A DNA stretch of 64,000 nucleotides, taken from NCBI GenBank assembly GCA_023227835.1, contig JALOCI010000005.1:1-64000 (forward strand). Direction: 5' to 3'. The notes beneath the pieces were generated by a model. It was not told the origin of the DNA and ran no database searches. It was given only the letters and a program-made list of their open reading frames with translations. The stretch's first letter is position 1; every line of letters begins with the position of its first letter. Positions 43,634-51,900 of this stretch are shown here, piece after piece. Origin of the DNA: Bacteroidales bacterium (GTDB taxonomy: Bacteria > Bacteroidota > Bacteroidia > Bacteroidales > UBA932). The position numbers and the translations under genes were made by a program.

Positions 43634-45160
43634 ATGAAAAAATTTATAAGTCAAAACGGTCTTATTATAATATCTGCACTTTTTTTATTGCCTCTTTCGT
43701 GTACTAAGGATAAGGTTAAAGATACTACCGGCAAAGAGGTTATTTCACAATTAATAAAAGTATCAGGAGAAGACGTAAACTCAACTACAAAAACCACACT
43801 CAACGGCCGTGCAACATCATGGGTTGCTGGAACAGATAAAGTCGGAATATTCTCTTCAGCTGCACGCACAGCTGCAGGCGGCGGAGGATCTGCTGTTGTT
43901 AATACCCAATTTGCAGCTGCAAGTAGTGGCGCGCGTTCAAACTTTAACGGAACGATGTACTGGGGAGCAGTCGGTACTTCACACACTTTCTATTCTTACT
44001 ATCCCTATACAGCAGGTGCCTCTGCTGCAACAGATGTCCCGGTTTCGCTTCCCTCTGCCCAGATACAATCAGCTGCAAATAACTGTAACCACATAGGAGC
44101 CATTGACTTTATTGTGGCTAACCCTGTGACAGTTACTTCACCTACGAGCCCGGGCACAACAAGTGGGGTTAACTTTACATACAACCATCTATTTACAGTT
44201 CTTGAGTTTCATGTCAAAGGCACTGGCAATCTTAAGGCGATTAATTTGCAGAGCAACGAACCCCTTGCTTTTAGTAGTGGAAAAATTGATATCACCCAGC
44301 CTACACCAGCCAGTGGCGTCCCATACACCATTGTCAACCAGGCAGGACTTTCACATTTGGTTGCCACTAAACTAACTGCTCCGGCTGCACTTAATACCGA
44401 CACGGATACAAAGGTATATATGGTTATCAACCCATGTGTGCCTACAGACAAATGTATTATCGGATTTCAAGTAGATTCGGATTGGAAATACATTGAAAAA
44501 ATAGTGCCGGCAGAAGGTTTCAAGCGAGGTGTAAAATATATAGTTGAAGTTAATGCTGACGATGCTATAAAGACTACGGTTTCCGATATGAGTGGCAACA
44601 CTTACAACACAGTAACCATAGGCACACAGGTATGGATGGCCAAAAACCTGATTACAACAAAGTTAAATGATAATACAGATCTGTCAACTGACATCGCCAT
44701 TAGTTGGAGTCGCTTAACCACACCAGCATGGACTTATTTTTATGATTGGAAAAACTATGTATATCTTAACACCTGTGGCATGATTTACAACTGGACAGCT
44801 GTAAATTCAGGTAAACTTTGCCCTACGGGCTGGCATATACCCACAGATACAGAATGGACTACCCTTATCAATTATTTAGGAGGCACTGATTTTGCGGGTA
44901 GAAAAATCAAAGAGCTCGGTACTGCTACTTGGTATGCTGAATCAGGGGCTACCAACGAAACAGGTTTTACATCTCTTGGAGGTGGCTTCTATGATACCTC
45001 TTTTAATTACTATAAGATCTCTACTATTTGGTGGTCTTCATCTGAGGCTTCATCTACTAATGCCAATGTCGTTTTCCAGACTTGGGAAGATAATAAGCTT
45101 AAAATTATCTCCCAACCAAAAGAAAAACGAGGAAATTATGTTCGCTGCATCAAGGATTAA
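43634..45160 (+). CDS. Fimbrillin-like lipoprotein with C-terminal FISUMP domain
   Basis: 508 aa. A lipoprotein signal ends LLPLSC (Cys near residue 23). Residues about 40-315 resemble the fimbrillin/Mfa-like family: TTLNGRATSWVAGTDKVGIFSS, FYSYYPYTAG, FTYNHLFTVLEFHVKGTG and VYMVINPCVPTDKCIIGF. Residues about 325-508 are the FISUMP (Fibrobacter succinogenes major paralogous) domain: MSGNTYNTVTIGTQVWMAKNL, CGMIYNWTAVNSGKLCPTGWHIPTDTEWTTL, WWSSSEAS, ending RGNYVRCIKD. It should be surface-exposed, possibly a fimbrial tip or adhesin-type protein. The small acidic peptide gene precedes it in the same transcript. Confidence 0.88.
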   Translation: MKKFISQNGLIIISALFLLPLSCTKDKVKDTTGKEVISQLIKVSGEDVNSTTKTTLNGRATSWVAGTDKVGIFSSAARTAAGGGGSAVVNTQFAAASSGARSNFNGTMYWGAVGTSHTFYSYYPYTAGASAATDVPVSLPSAQIQSAANNCNHIGAIDFIVANPVTVTSPTSPGTTSGVNFTYNHLFTVLEFHVKGTGNLKAINLQSNEPLAFSSGKIDITQPTPASGVPYTIVNQAGLSHLVATKLTAPAALNTDTDTKVYMVINPCVPTDKCIIGFQVDSDWKYIEKIVPAEGFKRGVKYIVEVNADDAIKTTVSDMSGNTYNTVTIGTQVWMAKNLITTKLNDNTDLSTDIAISWSRLTTPAWTYFYDWKNYVYLNTCGMIYNWTAVNSGKLCPTGWHIPTDTEWTTLINYLGGTDFAGRKIKELGTATWYAESGATNETGFTSLGGGFYDTSFNYYKISTIWWSSSEASSTNANVVFQTWEDNKLKIISQPKEKRGNYVRCIKD

Positions 45161-45220
45161 TAATGTTGACTTAATCCCTGATGCTGACTGCTGACTTTTG
45201 AGCAGATGCGATCAATAAGT

Positions 45221-45514
45221 TTATCTGACGGTTACCCTGATAGCCCCCTGAAAACCATAAGTGTTGAAGGGGGCATCTTCATAAGAGAATTCAGGAAACT
45301 TCTGATTAAGGATTTTTATGAGTTCAGACCTCAACGTTCCTGTTCCGTTACCGTGTACAAAATCGATCCGGCATCCTTTTTTAAATCTGTTTGCCTGCAA
45401 TGTGCGTTCAAACACTTCCAGCTGATAAATCAAAGAATCGGCCGGAGCAAAGCTGCGATATGCCCTGGCAATCTTTTCAATATGCAGGTCAACTGTTAAG
45501 ATTTGAGTTTTCAT
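45221..45514 (-). CDS. Stand-alone Smr-domain protein, 97 aa
   Basis: The sequence is a single Smr domain: ILTVDLHIEKI at the start (the LDLHG-type motif) and CRIDFVHGNGTGTLRSELIKIL (the HGxGxG motif). Smr domains are nicking endonucleases, often at the C-terminus of MutS2 or of larger DUF2027 proteins in Bacteroidetes. Here it is alone, so it may be a free-standing nuclease or a remnant of a longer gene whose N-terminal part is missing. The start ATG at 45514 is preceded by no related coding sequence. It converges with the fimbrillin gene. Confidence 0.82.
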   Translation of the reverse strand: MKTQILTVDLHIEKIARAYRSFAPADSLIYQLEVFERTLQANRFKKGCRIDFVHGNGTGTLRSELIKILNQKFPEFSYEDAPFNTYGFQGAIRVTVR

Positions 45515-45715
45515 AGTGCAAACTTAAGAAATTCTCGTGCGCTAAAGGCTCATTCCAAAGAAAATAAGGAGAGAAAAAACTAGTATAGCATAATCATATT
45601 AAGCGGGATTTGTATCAGGATGGAAAATCATTGTCGCATATTTTGCTATGGTTTTGTAATTTCTGATTTTTTATGAGGGATTTGAACTCAATTGTAAGAT
45701 TTATTTGAATTTATT

Positions 45716-45766
45716 ATTTAAACTAATAAAAATAGTTTGCAAACTAAAAATATTAGTTTAAATTTG
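45716..45766 (+). promoter_or_regulatory. BlaI/MecI-type operator overlapping the promoter of the BlaI-M56 operon
   Basis: Two nested perfect inverted repeats are present: ATTTAAACTAATA (45716-45728) with TATTAGTTTAAAT (45751-45763), and the centre TAGTTTGCAAACTA (45733-45746). The half-site AAACTA/TAGTTT thus occurs four times. The -33 TTTG (45736-45739) lies in the central palindrome and the -7 TAAATTTG (45759-45766), 19 bases on, overlaps the last half-site. Binding of a BlaI-type dimer would block the promoter. Confidence 0.7.
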
Positions 45767-45793
45767 TCTCAGGTTAAATTCAAAATTACTACA

Positions 45794-46162
45794 ATGATAA
45801 AACTAACAGCTAAAGAGGATGAAATAATGGCTTTTTTTTGGGAAAAAGGGGCTATGCATGTAAAAGAGCTGATTGAACTTTATCCGGATCCTAAGCCTCA
45901 TTTCAATACAATTTCAACAATGGTCAGGGCGCTGGAAGCGAAAGGTTTTCTGGCTCATAAAAAATTTGGTTATACATATCAGTACTATCCAGTAATTACT
46001 CCGGAAGAATTTGGAGAAGGGAAAATTACTGGTGTTATAAGCAAGTATTTTGAAAATTCATATCTGGATGTTGTATCAACTTTTGTTAAAAAAGATAAAA
46101 TCCAACTTGAAGAGTTAAAGAGATTAATTGAAGAGATAGAACAAGCAAATACTAAAAAATGA
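45794..46162 (+). CDS. BlaI/MecI/CopY-family transcriptional repressor
   Basis: 122 aa from the ATG at 45794 (MIKLTAKEDEIMAFFWEKGAMHVKEL); a longer frame from 45737 runs through the operator and is rejected. The winged helix shows LTAKEDEIMAFFWEKG, HVKELIELYPDPKPHFNTISTMVRALEAKGFLAHKKFGYTYQYYPV, typical of BlaI/MecI. The C-terminal dimerisation helices end in Lys-rich residues. It overlaps the M56 peptidase gene by four bases (ATGA). As in BlaR1-BlaI pairs, cleavage of the repressor by the M56 protein's signal is expected to relieve repression. The ligand is unknown, and no beta-lactamase is nearby. Confidence 0.92.
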   Translation: MIKLTAKEDEIMAFFWEKGAMHVKELIELYPDPKPHFNTISTMVRALEAKGFLAHKKFGYTYQYYPVITPEEFGEGKITGVISKYFENSYLDVVSTFVKKDKIQLEELKRLIEEIEQANTKK

Positions 46163-48087
46163 TGACGGCACTCATTATATATCTTATTAAGGTTGGCATG
46201 TGTATAGCCGTGTTATACTTTGTATTTAAATATACATTATCAGGAGAGACGCTATTCAGGCTTAACAGAATAATTATTCTTTCAATAGTTTTATTGTCAA
46301 TCATATTGCCTGTATGGACAATTACAATATTCAAAGAGATAGCTGCTCCTGCCGTGCTCAATAAAGAGGTTTTTATTGCAGACTCATCAAATTCTCCAGA
46401 GATTAATCAACAAATCAATGATAATGATTGGTTTTCAGTGATTCAAATAATTGCTCTTTGTGTTTATTTAATTGGTACTGTTAGCTTAGTTCTGAGATAC
46501 ATCTATGGCATCATGCAGATCTACAGAATAATGAAACGCTCCAAAAGAGAGACAATTTTCGGTTTCAAACTATATATCAGCAATAAACAAATTATCCCAT
46601 TCAGCTGGTTTAAAAATATAATTATCTCAGAAGAGGATTATGAGTCTAATAAAGAGATAATTATTGATCATGAAAAAGCTCACATACAACTAAAACATAA
46701 TTATGATTTGCTCTTTATTAATACTGTGGCAATATTTCAATGGTTTAATCCAATATTCTGGCTATTAAGAAAAGAGCTTATCACCATACACGAATATCAG
46801 GCAGATAGTTGTGTACTCAAAAATGGCATCGATGCAAGAAAATATCAATATTTATTAATCTCGAAAGGAACCCAGCAGAGTTTTTCCATACCGGTAGTGA
46901 ATCACTTGTGCAGCGGAAACTTTCAAAAAAGAATTAAAATGATGCTTAAAAAACGATCTAGTCCAAATAAAGCAATCAAGGCATTGTTGATATTGCCAAT
47001 GGTTGTAGTAGCTGTAGCGGTATTTGCTGAAACAGAGTATGTGATATCTCCTACTGATGTGTCATCTAAAAATGCTATTGTGGCATCTCCTCCGGGTGTT
47101 TCATCAACATCTGCAACGGTAAAAGAACAGCAAAAAGATAAAAAAGTTAATAGAGACCAGGTTGTGCCGGTAACAATATTAAAAAATGGTACATATAGTC
47201 TGGGTCAATGGTCCTCTTATACAAGTAATAAAAATATAAATGAGGCAAATCAGGATAACATTGATCAAGTTATTAAAGATATTGTCTCAAAAATGAAGTA
47301 TTCTAAAGATTCAATCTATTTTTTAATCAAGTATGAGGAGGGTGATATAACAACTGTAAATATCAGTCATCACAATACACTTCAGGAAGCTTTAAAAAAT
47401 AATGGAATAAAAAATATTTCTGAACAGCGTTTGGTGAATCCGGTTCAGAAAAAAAACACATTATCAATAAAAATTAATGACAATGGGGTTTTTTTGGTAA
47501 ATGATGGAATAGTTACTAGCGATAAAAACTTAGAATTGTTGATAAAAAAACAAATAGAAAAACTAAAATCAGTTTCAAACGAACCAATAATGGCCGAGAT
47601 TCAGACCTCTCTCAAAACACCTTATGAGTCAGTAAGTCTAATAAAGGAAATTCTTAATAAAGAGAATATACCCATATTATCCAATTCCTCTGAAACTCAA
47701 AAGTCAGATATTAAGGTTTTTCCATTGACTCTTGATAGTCAGATTGGAAAATTTCTCTTTTCAAGAATTATTTATCCAGAAGAAGCAAAATCTGCGGGTT
47801 CACAAGGGACATTCATCGTTAAGATTAGTACTGAAAAAGGAGTAGTGAAGAGTGCCAGAATTGTAGAAAAAAGTGAAGAACTTAATGTTCCGTTGCTTAA
47901 TAAGATTATTTTAGTTGCGTATTCTAAAAGTGACAGCAATATAGTCGAAGAACAACAAATAAAGGGCAATACAGCTATTAAAAACGAACTTATTCGTGTA
48001 AGCGAACTTTTATCTCAAATTGAAAGCCCTGAGTGGAAAAACAATAATCTTGATTTTGCTTTAGAGATTTTATTTCAGTTACGGTAG
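46159..48087 (+). CDS. M56 BlaR1-like membrane metallopeptidase with TonB-type C-terminus
   Basis: 642 aa. Three to four TM segments lie in residues 1-290 (about 5-22, 36-55, 95-118, 270-292). The zinc motif HEKAH (HExxH) is in IIIDHEKAHIQLKHNYD (about residue 175), with HEYQADSCV supplying the third ligand region. The periplasmic part (about 300-540) is of unknown fold and is followed by a TonB-C-like domain (IIYPEEAKSAGSQGTFIVKISTEKG). The overlap with the BlaI-type gene points to a sensor-protease that inactivates the repressor. Bacteroidetes have several such BlaR1-like proteins with a TonB-like end, not only for beta-lactams. Confidence 0.9.
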   Translation: MMTALIIYLIKVGMCIAVLYFVFKYTLSGETLFRLNRIIILSIVLLSIILPVWTITIFKEIAAPAVLNKEVFIADSSNSPEINQQINDNDWFSVIQIIALCVYLIGTVSLVLRYIYGIMQIYRIMKRSKRETIFGFKLYISNKQIIPFSWFKNIIISEEDYESNKEIIIDHEKAHIQLKHNYDLLFINTVAIFQWFNPIFWLLRKELITIHEYQADSCVLKNGIDARKYQYLLISKGTQQSFSIPVVNHLCSGNFQKRIKMMLKKRSSPNKAIKALLILPMVVVAVAVFAETEYVISPTDVSSKNAIVASPPGVSSTSATVKEQQKDKKVNRDQVVPVTILKNGTYSLGQWSSYTSNKNINEANQDNIDQVIKDIVSKMKYSKDSIYFLIKYEEGDITTVNISHHNTLQEALKNNGIKNISEQRLVNPVQKKNTLSIKINDNGVFLVNDGIVTSDKNLELLIKKQIEKLKSVSNEPIMAEIQTSLKTPYESVSLIKEILNKENIPILSNSSETQKSDIKVFPLTLDSQIGKFLFSRIIYPEEAKSAGSQGTFIVKISTEKGVVKSARIVEKSEELNVPLLNKIILVAYSKSDSNIVEEQQIKGNTAIKNELIRVSELLSQIESPEWKNNNLDFALEILFQLR

Positions 48088-48235
48088 AACTTTGATTCAC
48101 TAATTTCCGGAGCGAAGTTTTTAGAAGCAATTGATTAGAAAAACAATTAAATGCTGCTAATAATTTAGTTAGCGTATGATATCGCGTAGATGATTGATGA
48201 TTATTATTTACGGGGACGTATGGTGAGCTTAAATC

Positions 48236-48277
48236 AAGTGGTTATTAGATTCTTATGCAATCTGATAACCACTTTTT
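48236..48277 (+). terminator. Terminator after the M56 gene
   Basis: AAGTGGTTATTAGATT (48236-48251) pairs with AATCTGATAACCACTT (48259-48274) with one mismatch, followed by TTTTT. The loop is CTTATGC. Confidence 0.85.
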
Positions 48278-48388
48278 ATTTTCCCTATCTCAAGAATCAT
48301 GGTGCAAAATTAGTTGCATTTTGCCATATCTATTAGCGAGGTTGGGTAGGCGATTGCTGACACAAATACAGACAATAATTAACAGAAA

Positions 48389-48428
48389 AGAGGCCAACAA
48401 AATTTAATTTTTGTAAGCCTCTATTTTT
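48389..48428. terminator. Displaced chromosomal terminator of tRNA-Leu (left of attL)
   Basis: AGAGGC (48389-48394) pairs with GCCTCT (48417-48422), with further pairing of ACAAAA with TTTTGT inside. T-runs exist in both directions (ATTTTT on plus, CTTTT on minus). It ends directly at attL and in the original tRNA orientation (minus) would have followed the tRNA-Leu 3' end. Confidence 0.7.
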
Positions 48429-48442
48429 GTACCCGGAGCCGG
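48429..48442. other. attL of the integrated element (14-base repeat)
   Basis: GTACCCGGAGCCGG is an exact copy of 54319-54332, which lies in the 3' end of the tRNA-Leu gene. The left copy lacks the rest of the tRNA, so it is the att duplication left by integration. Confidence 0.85.
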
Positions 48443-48560
48443 ACTACCAAAATAACATTCCATTACTTTTTCAAACATATCTAAATGCCTTATAATACAA
48501 GGAAGTGCAGTCTTAAATGTTTTTGGCAAATGTAATTAAAAGTAATAAAATAACAAAAAG

Positions 48561-48602
48561 TTGCCAGTAATATTGCCAGTAATATTTATTGTTGTATATT
48601 TG
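48561..48602 (+). promoter_or_regulatory. Arm-type repeats overlapping the integrase promoter
   Basis: TTGCCAGTAATA occurs twice in tandem at 48561-48572 and 48573-48584. TATATTTG at 48595-48602 is a -7 element, and the TTG of the second repeat (48573-48575) is 19 bases upstream in the -33 position. The integrase bound to these repeats could thus repress its own gene. Matching repeats occur at 54242-54265 near the other end. Confidence 0.65.
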
Positions 48603-48629
48603 ATATGGATATTACAATGATTTTAAATT

Positions 48630-50033
48630 ATGGCTTCTTTTAGATTTGAAATTGGCAACAAGCCAACAAGGAACAAAACCTTTCAAATTTTTCTTGTTAT
48701 ATCAATTGCTGGGAACAGGACAAGAATCAAAACAAGTATTGCAGTCAACAAGAAATCTGACTTCAATTCAAAGGCAAAACAGAATAACTGGATTAGACCT
48801 TCAGAACCCAATGCATTAAGTTGGAACCAATCCCTTTCAAAAGAAATTGAATCTGCAAGAAAAAAGACAGAAGAACAAAGGGATTCAGGACAAGTATCTT
48901 CAAAAAGTGTTGCAATAGAATTAAAAGCCCCTGAAGTTGCTACTAAAAAAATGACATCCTTCATCAAGTATGCAAGACAAAGAACAGAAGAACTTCATCA
49001 AGCCGGACAACTGGCAAACTGGAAAAAGTACAATGGTTTTTGTAATAAGCTTGAAACATTCCTGACAAGCATAGAAAAGAAGGATTTGACTTTTGAACAG
49101 ATAACCCCTTCATTTATTGCAAAATTTCATTCTTATCTAACAAAGCTTCCCAATGAAATACAACCTGATAAAGTTATACATCCGAATTCAATTCATTTAA
49201 TTATCAGAATATTCAAAACCCTTGTAAAAAGGGCAACAGAAATTGAAAGCCTGATAAAGCTTGAAGATAACCCCTTTAAATCAATCAAAATTGATGAAGT
49301 GCCAACAACAAAGGAAAAACTTGACCTTTCAGAGATTCAAAGAATTAAGGAACTCAATCTTCAAGAAGGTAGTCTGATTTGGCATTGCAGAAATTACTTT
49401 CTCTTTTCATTCTATTGCGCAGGAATCAGGGCAGGGGATTTAATTCAATTGCGTTGGGGAAACATTACTTCAGAAGAAAGGTTAGTCTATACAATGGGGA
49501 AGAACCACAAATCAAGGGAACTTATCCTTGTTGCGCAGGCAAAGAAAATCCTTTCAGATTACTTTAAAGAAGAAGCAAAGGCAACAGACTATATTTTCCC
49601 TATGCTTGACAATTCAGCCCCTTATTCAAAGGCAATAACACAGGCAGACAAGGATACACTTTCACTTGAATTGAAGATAAAGCTTCGCAATCAAATATCA
49701 ACTTATAATGCACTTATCAATAAGTATCTGAAAAAGATTGCAGAACAGGCAAGGATTGAAAAGAACATTTCCCTTCACATTGCAAGGCATTCATTCGCAA
49801 AGGTGGCTAAACAGGAAGGAATTGATAACTATGTTTTGAAAGGGATGCTGAATCATTCCTCATTAAAGACAACAGAAATCTATATGAAAGATTTTGATAA
49901 CACTTCAGCAGACAAGGCAATGACAACAATTTTTCAGGAAGGGATAACCCCAACAAATGAGATATTGGCAATACTGAAGAAGATGAATCCGGAACAACTG
50001 GCAACAATACTTGAACAAGTAAAAAAGGGATAA
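48630..50033 (+). CDS. Tyrosine recombinase/integrase
   Basis: 467 aa. An N-terminal arm-binding domain (about 1-95, FRFEIGNKPTRNKTFQIFLV) is followed by a SAM-like core-binding domain (about 100-215) and the catalytic domain. Catalytic residues are visible: Arg in CAGIRAGDLIQLRW, the HxxR box HIARHSFAKVAKQEG, and the nucleophile Tyr in LKTTEIYMKDF. It lies just inside attL at the tRNA-Leu 3' end and should integrate and, with the HTH protein at 51080, excise the element. Its promoter overlaps the arm-type repeats at 48561-48584. The length is typical for Bacteroidetes element integrases. Confidence 0.94.
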   Translation: MASFRFEIGNKPTRNKTFQIFLVISIAGNRTRIKTSIAVNKKSDFNSKAKQNNWIRPSEPNALSWNQSLSKEIESARKKTEEQRDSGQVSSKSVAIELKAPEVATKKMTSFIKYARQRTEELHQAGQLANWKKYNGFCNKLETFLTSIEKKDLTFEQITPSFIAKFHSYLTKLPNEIQPDKVIHPNSIHLIIRIFKTLVKRATEIESLIKLEDNPFKSIKIDEVPTTKEKLDLSEIQRIKELNLQEGSLIWHCRNYFLFSFYCAGIRAGDLIQLRWGNITSEERLVYTMGKNHKSRELILVAQAKKILSDYFKEEAKATDYIFPMLDNSAPYSKAITQADKDTLSLELKIKLRNQISTYNALINKYLKKIAEQARIEKNISLHIARHSFAKVAKQEGIDNYVLKGMLNHSSLKTTEIYMKDFDNTSADKAMTTIFQEGITPTNEILAILKKMNPEQLATILEQVKKG

Positions 50034-50158
50034 CCCTCTTTATTGATATTAAAAAACATAACTATTCTTATGTACCCATAAATTACAAATATGACAATTA
50101 GGAAACAAAAAAAGAGTAGAAGAACATTAATAATTTATCAAACTAAATTGATATTAAA

Positions 50159-50956
50159 ATGGAGAAGCCAAATAAATTTGAAGGAATAAATAAACCACTT
50201 TCTGTTGAAGAAAGAGTAAAGACAAAGTTGAAATCTATATTTGATGAATATGGGTATATTGATGAAGAAAGAAGGAAAAAGATATTGGGCATAATGGTTA
50301 TGGATTATGCTATGGGAATGGTAATGGAAGGGGATAATAACTTTCTTATGAATGACAATTATGAAGTAGCCAAATTAATCAAAATTTTAAGACAATGTAA
50401 AGAAGTAGTTATTACTGGAGTTATTGAAAACCCTCAAAATGACAAAGAGAGAAAGGGACAGGCAACCAAAACAAAAATATGTGCAGAACATACATTATTA
50501 CATTTAGATTATTTTTTGAATACTTTGCTTGAATATCAACAAGACGGATTTTATCAATATCATTTCAAATGGGAATTTAAGGATGAAATTGATAATCAAT
50601 ATAATCCAATGGATTCAATTAATTTCACTGAGCCCTATACTAAAATTGAATTGGAACAAATTATTGAATACGAAAAAGAAAGGCATATAAAAAAAATTAA
50701 AAATGCTGAAAAAACTTCAAGACAAAAAATTGGGGGGAGGCTACTTTTTATTGAAAATAATATGCAAAATGCAGGGCTATTTTCAACACTTTCTGAGGGC
50801 AAGACAAGAGAATATGCTTTTTTATTTGATTGTTTTGTAGCAATAGGCAAAATTCCGATTCCGGAAATAGAAATGAATAATAGTGAAAAATATACATTTG
50901 TAAAAGATTGTATGAAAACCTATAAAAATTATCAAATAAAGCTAAGTAACATATAA
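50159..50956 (+). CDS. Element-encoded protein of unknown function, 265 aa
   Basis: I do not recognise the family. The sequence is soluble, Lys/Glu/Asn-rich and mostly helical. The N-terminal half includes VEERVKTKLKSIFDEYGYIDEERRKKIL and MVMDYAMGMVMEGDNNF; a C-terminal segment reads IGGRLLFIENNMQNAGLFSTLSEGKTREYAFLFDCF. There is no signal, TM or metal motif. Translation starts at GATATTAAAATG, the same start context as two other element genes. It sits between the integrase and the excisionase-like gene, where cargo or regulatory genes are common. A defence or regulatory role is possible but not shown. Confidence 0.6.
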   Translation: MEKPNKFEGINKPLSVEERVKTKLKSIFDEYGYIDEERRKKILGIMVMDYAMGMVMEGDNNFLMNDNYEVAKLIKILRQCKEVVITGVIENPQNDKERKGQATKTKICAEHTLLHLDYFLNTLLEYQQDGFYQYHFKWEFKDEIDNQYNPMDSINFTEPYTKIELEQIIEYEKERHIKKIKNAEKTSRQKIGGRLLFIENNMQNAGLFSTLSEGKTREYAFLFDCFVAIGKIPIPEIEMNNSEKYTFVKDCMKTYKNYQIKLSNI

Positions 50957-51032
50957 TCAATTAGGGAAAAAGATTGTGAAAATTTAGAAATAATATCAAT
51001 TCATTTTCTTAAAAAGCATAAATACAACAAGA

Positions 51033-51040
51033 TACCTTTG
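51033..51040 (+). promoter_or_regulatory. Candidate -7 element of the element's early genes
   Basis: TACCTTTG at 51033-51040 matches TAnnTTTG and lies 40 bases before the excisionase-like start. A -33 motif was not evident. The genes 51080-52863 could be read from here. Confidence 0.45.
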
Positions 51041-51079
51041 TATTAAGATTTAAAACAAACAATTTTAATTTTAATACAA

Positions 51080-51382
51080 ATGGTAAAAGAAATTCAGGGT
51101 ACAAGCCTACAAATGGCAGTCATCCCCCAGTCATATTTGGATGACATTAAAGACGGACTGGAAGAAATCAAAACCCTATTCAGGGAAAAATCAAAAGCAG
51201 AAATAGGGGCGCAATGGATTGAATCTACTGAAGTCCGGAAAAAGCTTGGAGTAAGCCAAAAAACTTGGCAAACTTACAGAGATGAAAGAAGAATCCCATT
51301 CAGTCAGTTTGGAAGAAAAATCTATGTAAAGAGGTCAGACCTTGAAAAATTTATGGAAGAACATTACATAAATGCAAGATAG
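51080..51382 (+). CDS. Excisionase-like helix-turn-helix protein, 100 aa
   Basis: The C-terminal half (about 40-100) is a MerR-type/helix_turn_helix_17 domain: WIESTEVRKKLGVSQKTWQTYRDERRIPFSQFGRKIYVKRSDLEKFMEEHYI. The N-terminal part (YLDDIKDGLEEIKTLFREKS) is a short coiled coil. Bacteroidetes integrative elements routinely carry such a protein next to the replication genes, where it acts as an excisionase or a copy-control regulator. It precedes the 156-aa unknown gene by 12 bases. Confidence 0.85.
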   Translation: MVKEIQGTSLQMAVIPQSYLDDIKDGLEEIKTLFREKSKAEIGAQWIESTEVRKKLGVSQKTWQTYRDERRIPFSQFGRKIYVKRSDLEKFMEEHYINAR

Positions 51383-51394
51383 GAGGATATTAAG

Positions 51395-51865
51395 ATGAAT
51401 AGACAATTTATTGAAGCAACAATTCAGATTGCAACCTATCAAAGAAAGGAAGGGACTTCATCAAGTTATTACTGGCAATCCGGAACAAAGATTCTTCCAA
51501 ACAGATTAGGCATTTCCAAAGACCAATTTTCCTCAATTCTGAAGAAAGGGAGGAATTTGCAGAAGATAACTGGACAAATCAAATCAACCTTCAAAAAGAC
51601 AGAAATCAGTCCTTTGAAACAATACAAACCTTATGCAGTACATACACAGATTTGGGGAATACCGGAATACCCCCTTCTTATAGGGTACGGAAGCTTAGGC
51701 ATATCAAACAAAGACGGAATCATTGACAGGACATCAGACACAGAAGACCTGATTCTTATCAATAGTCCTTCTTCTGATTGGAAAGAAATAAAGATTTACT
51801 ATTTTCCAAAAGGAATGAAGTCACTTTATGACATTGCGCCAATTGTCAGCAGTATGATATTATAA
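51395..51865 (+). CDS. Element-encoded protein of unknown function, 156 aa
   Basis: The protein begins MNRQFIEATIQIATYQRKEGTSSSYYW and is basic in its N-terminal half (NRLGISKDQFSSILKKGRNLQKIT, a possible HTH). The rest is beta-rich with IWGIPEYPLLIGYGSLG. I do not recognise a family. It lies between the excisionase-like gene and the replication-initiator-like gene in the same direction, with a 6-bp GC hairpin (51867-51885) after its stop. A role in replication or its control is suggested by position only. The start context is GATATTAAGATG. Confidence 0.55.
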   Translation: MNRQFIEATIQIATYQRKEGTSSSYYWQSGTKILPNRLGISKDQFSSILKKGRNLQKITGQIKSTFKKTEISPLKQYKPYAVHTQIWGIPEYPLLIGYGSLGISNKDGIIDRTSDTEDLILINSPSSDWKEIKIYYFPKGMKSLYDIAPIVSSMIL

Positions 51866-51866
51866 A

Positions 51867-51885
51867 GGGGGCAGTATAAGCCCCC
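51867..51885 (+). other. GC-rich hairpin between two element genes
   Basis: GGGGGC (51867-51872), loop AGTATAA, GCCCCC (51880-51885). No T-run follows, so it is probably not a terminator. It sits 16 bases before the initiator gene's ATG (51901) and could affect its translation or act as a nick or strand-origin structure. Confidence 0.5.
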
Positions 51886-51900
51886 TAATTGGATATTAAA

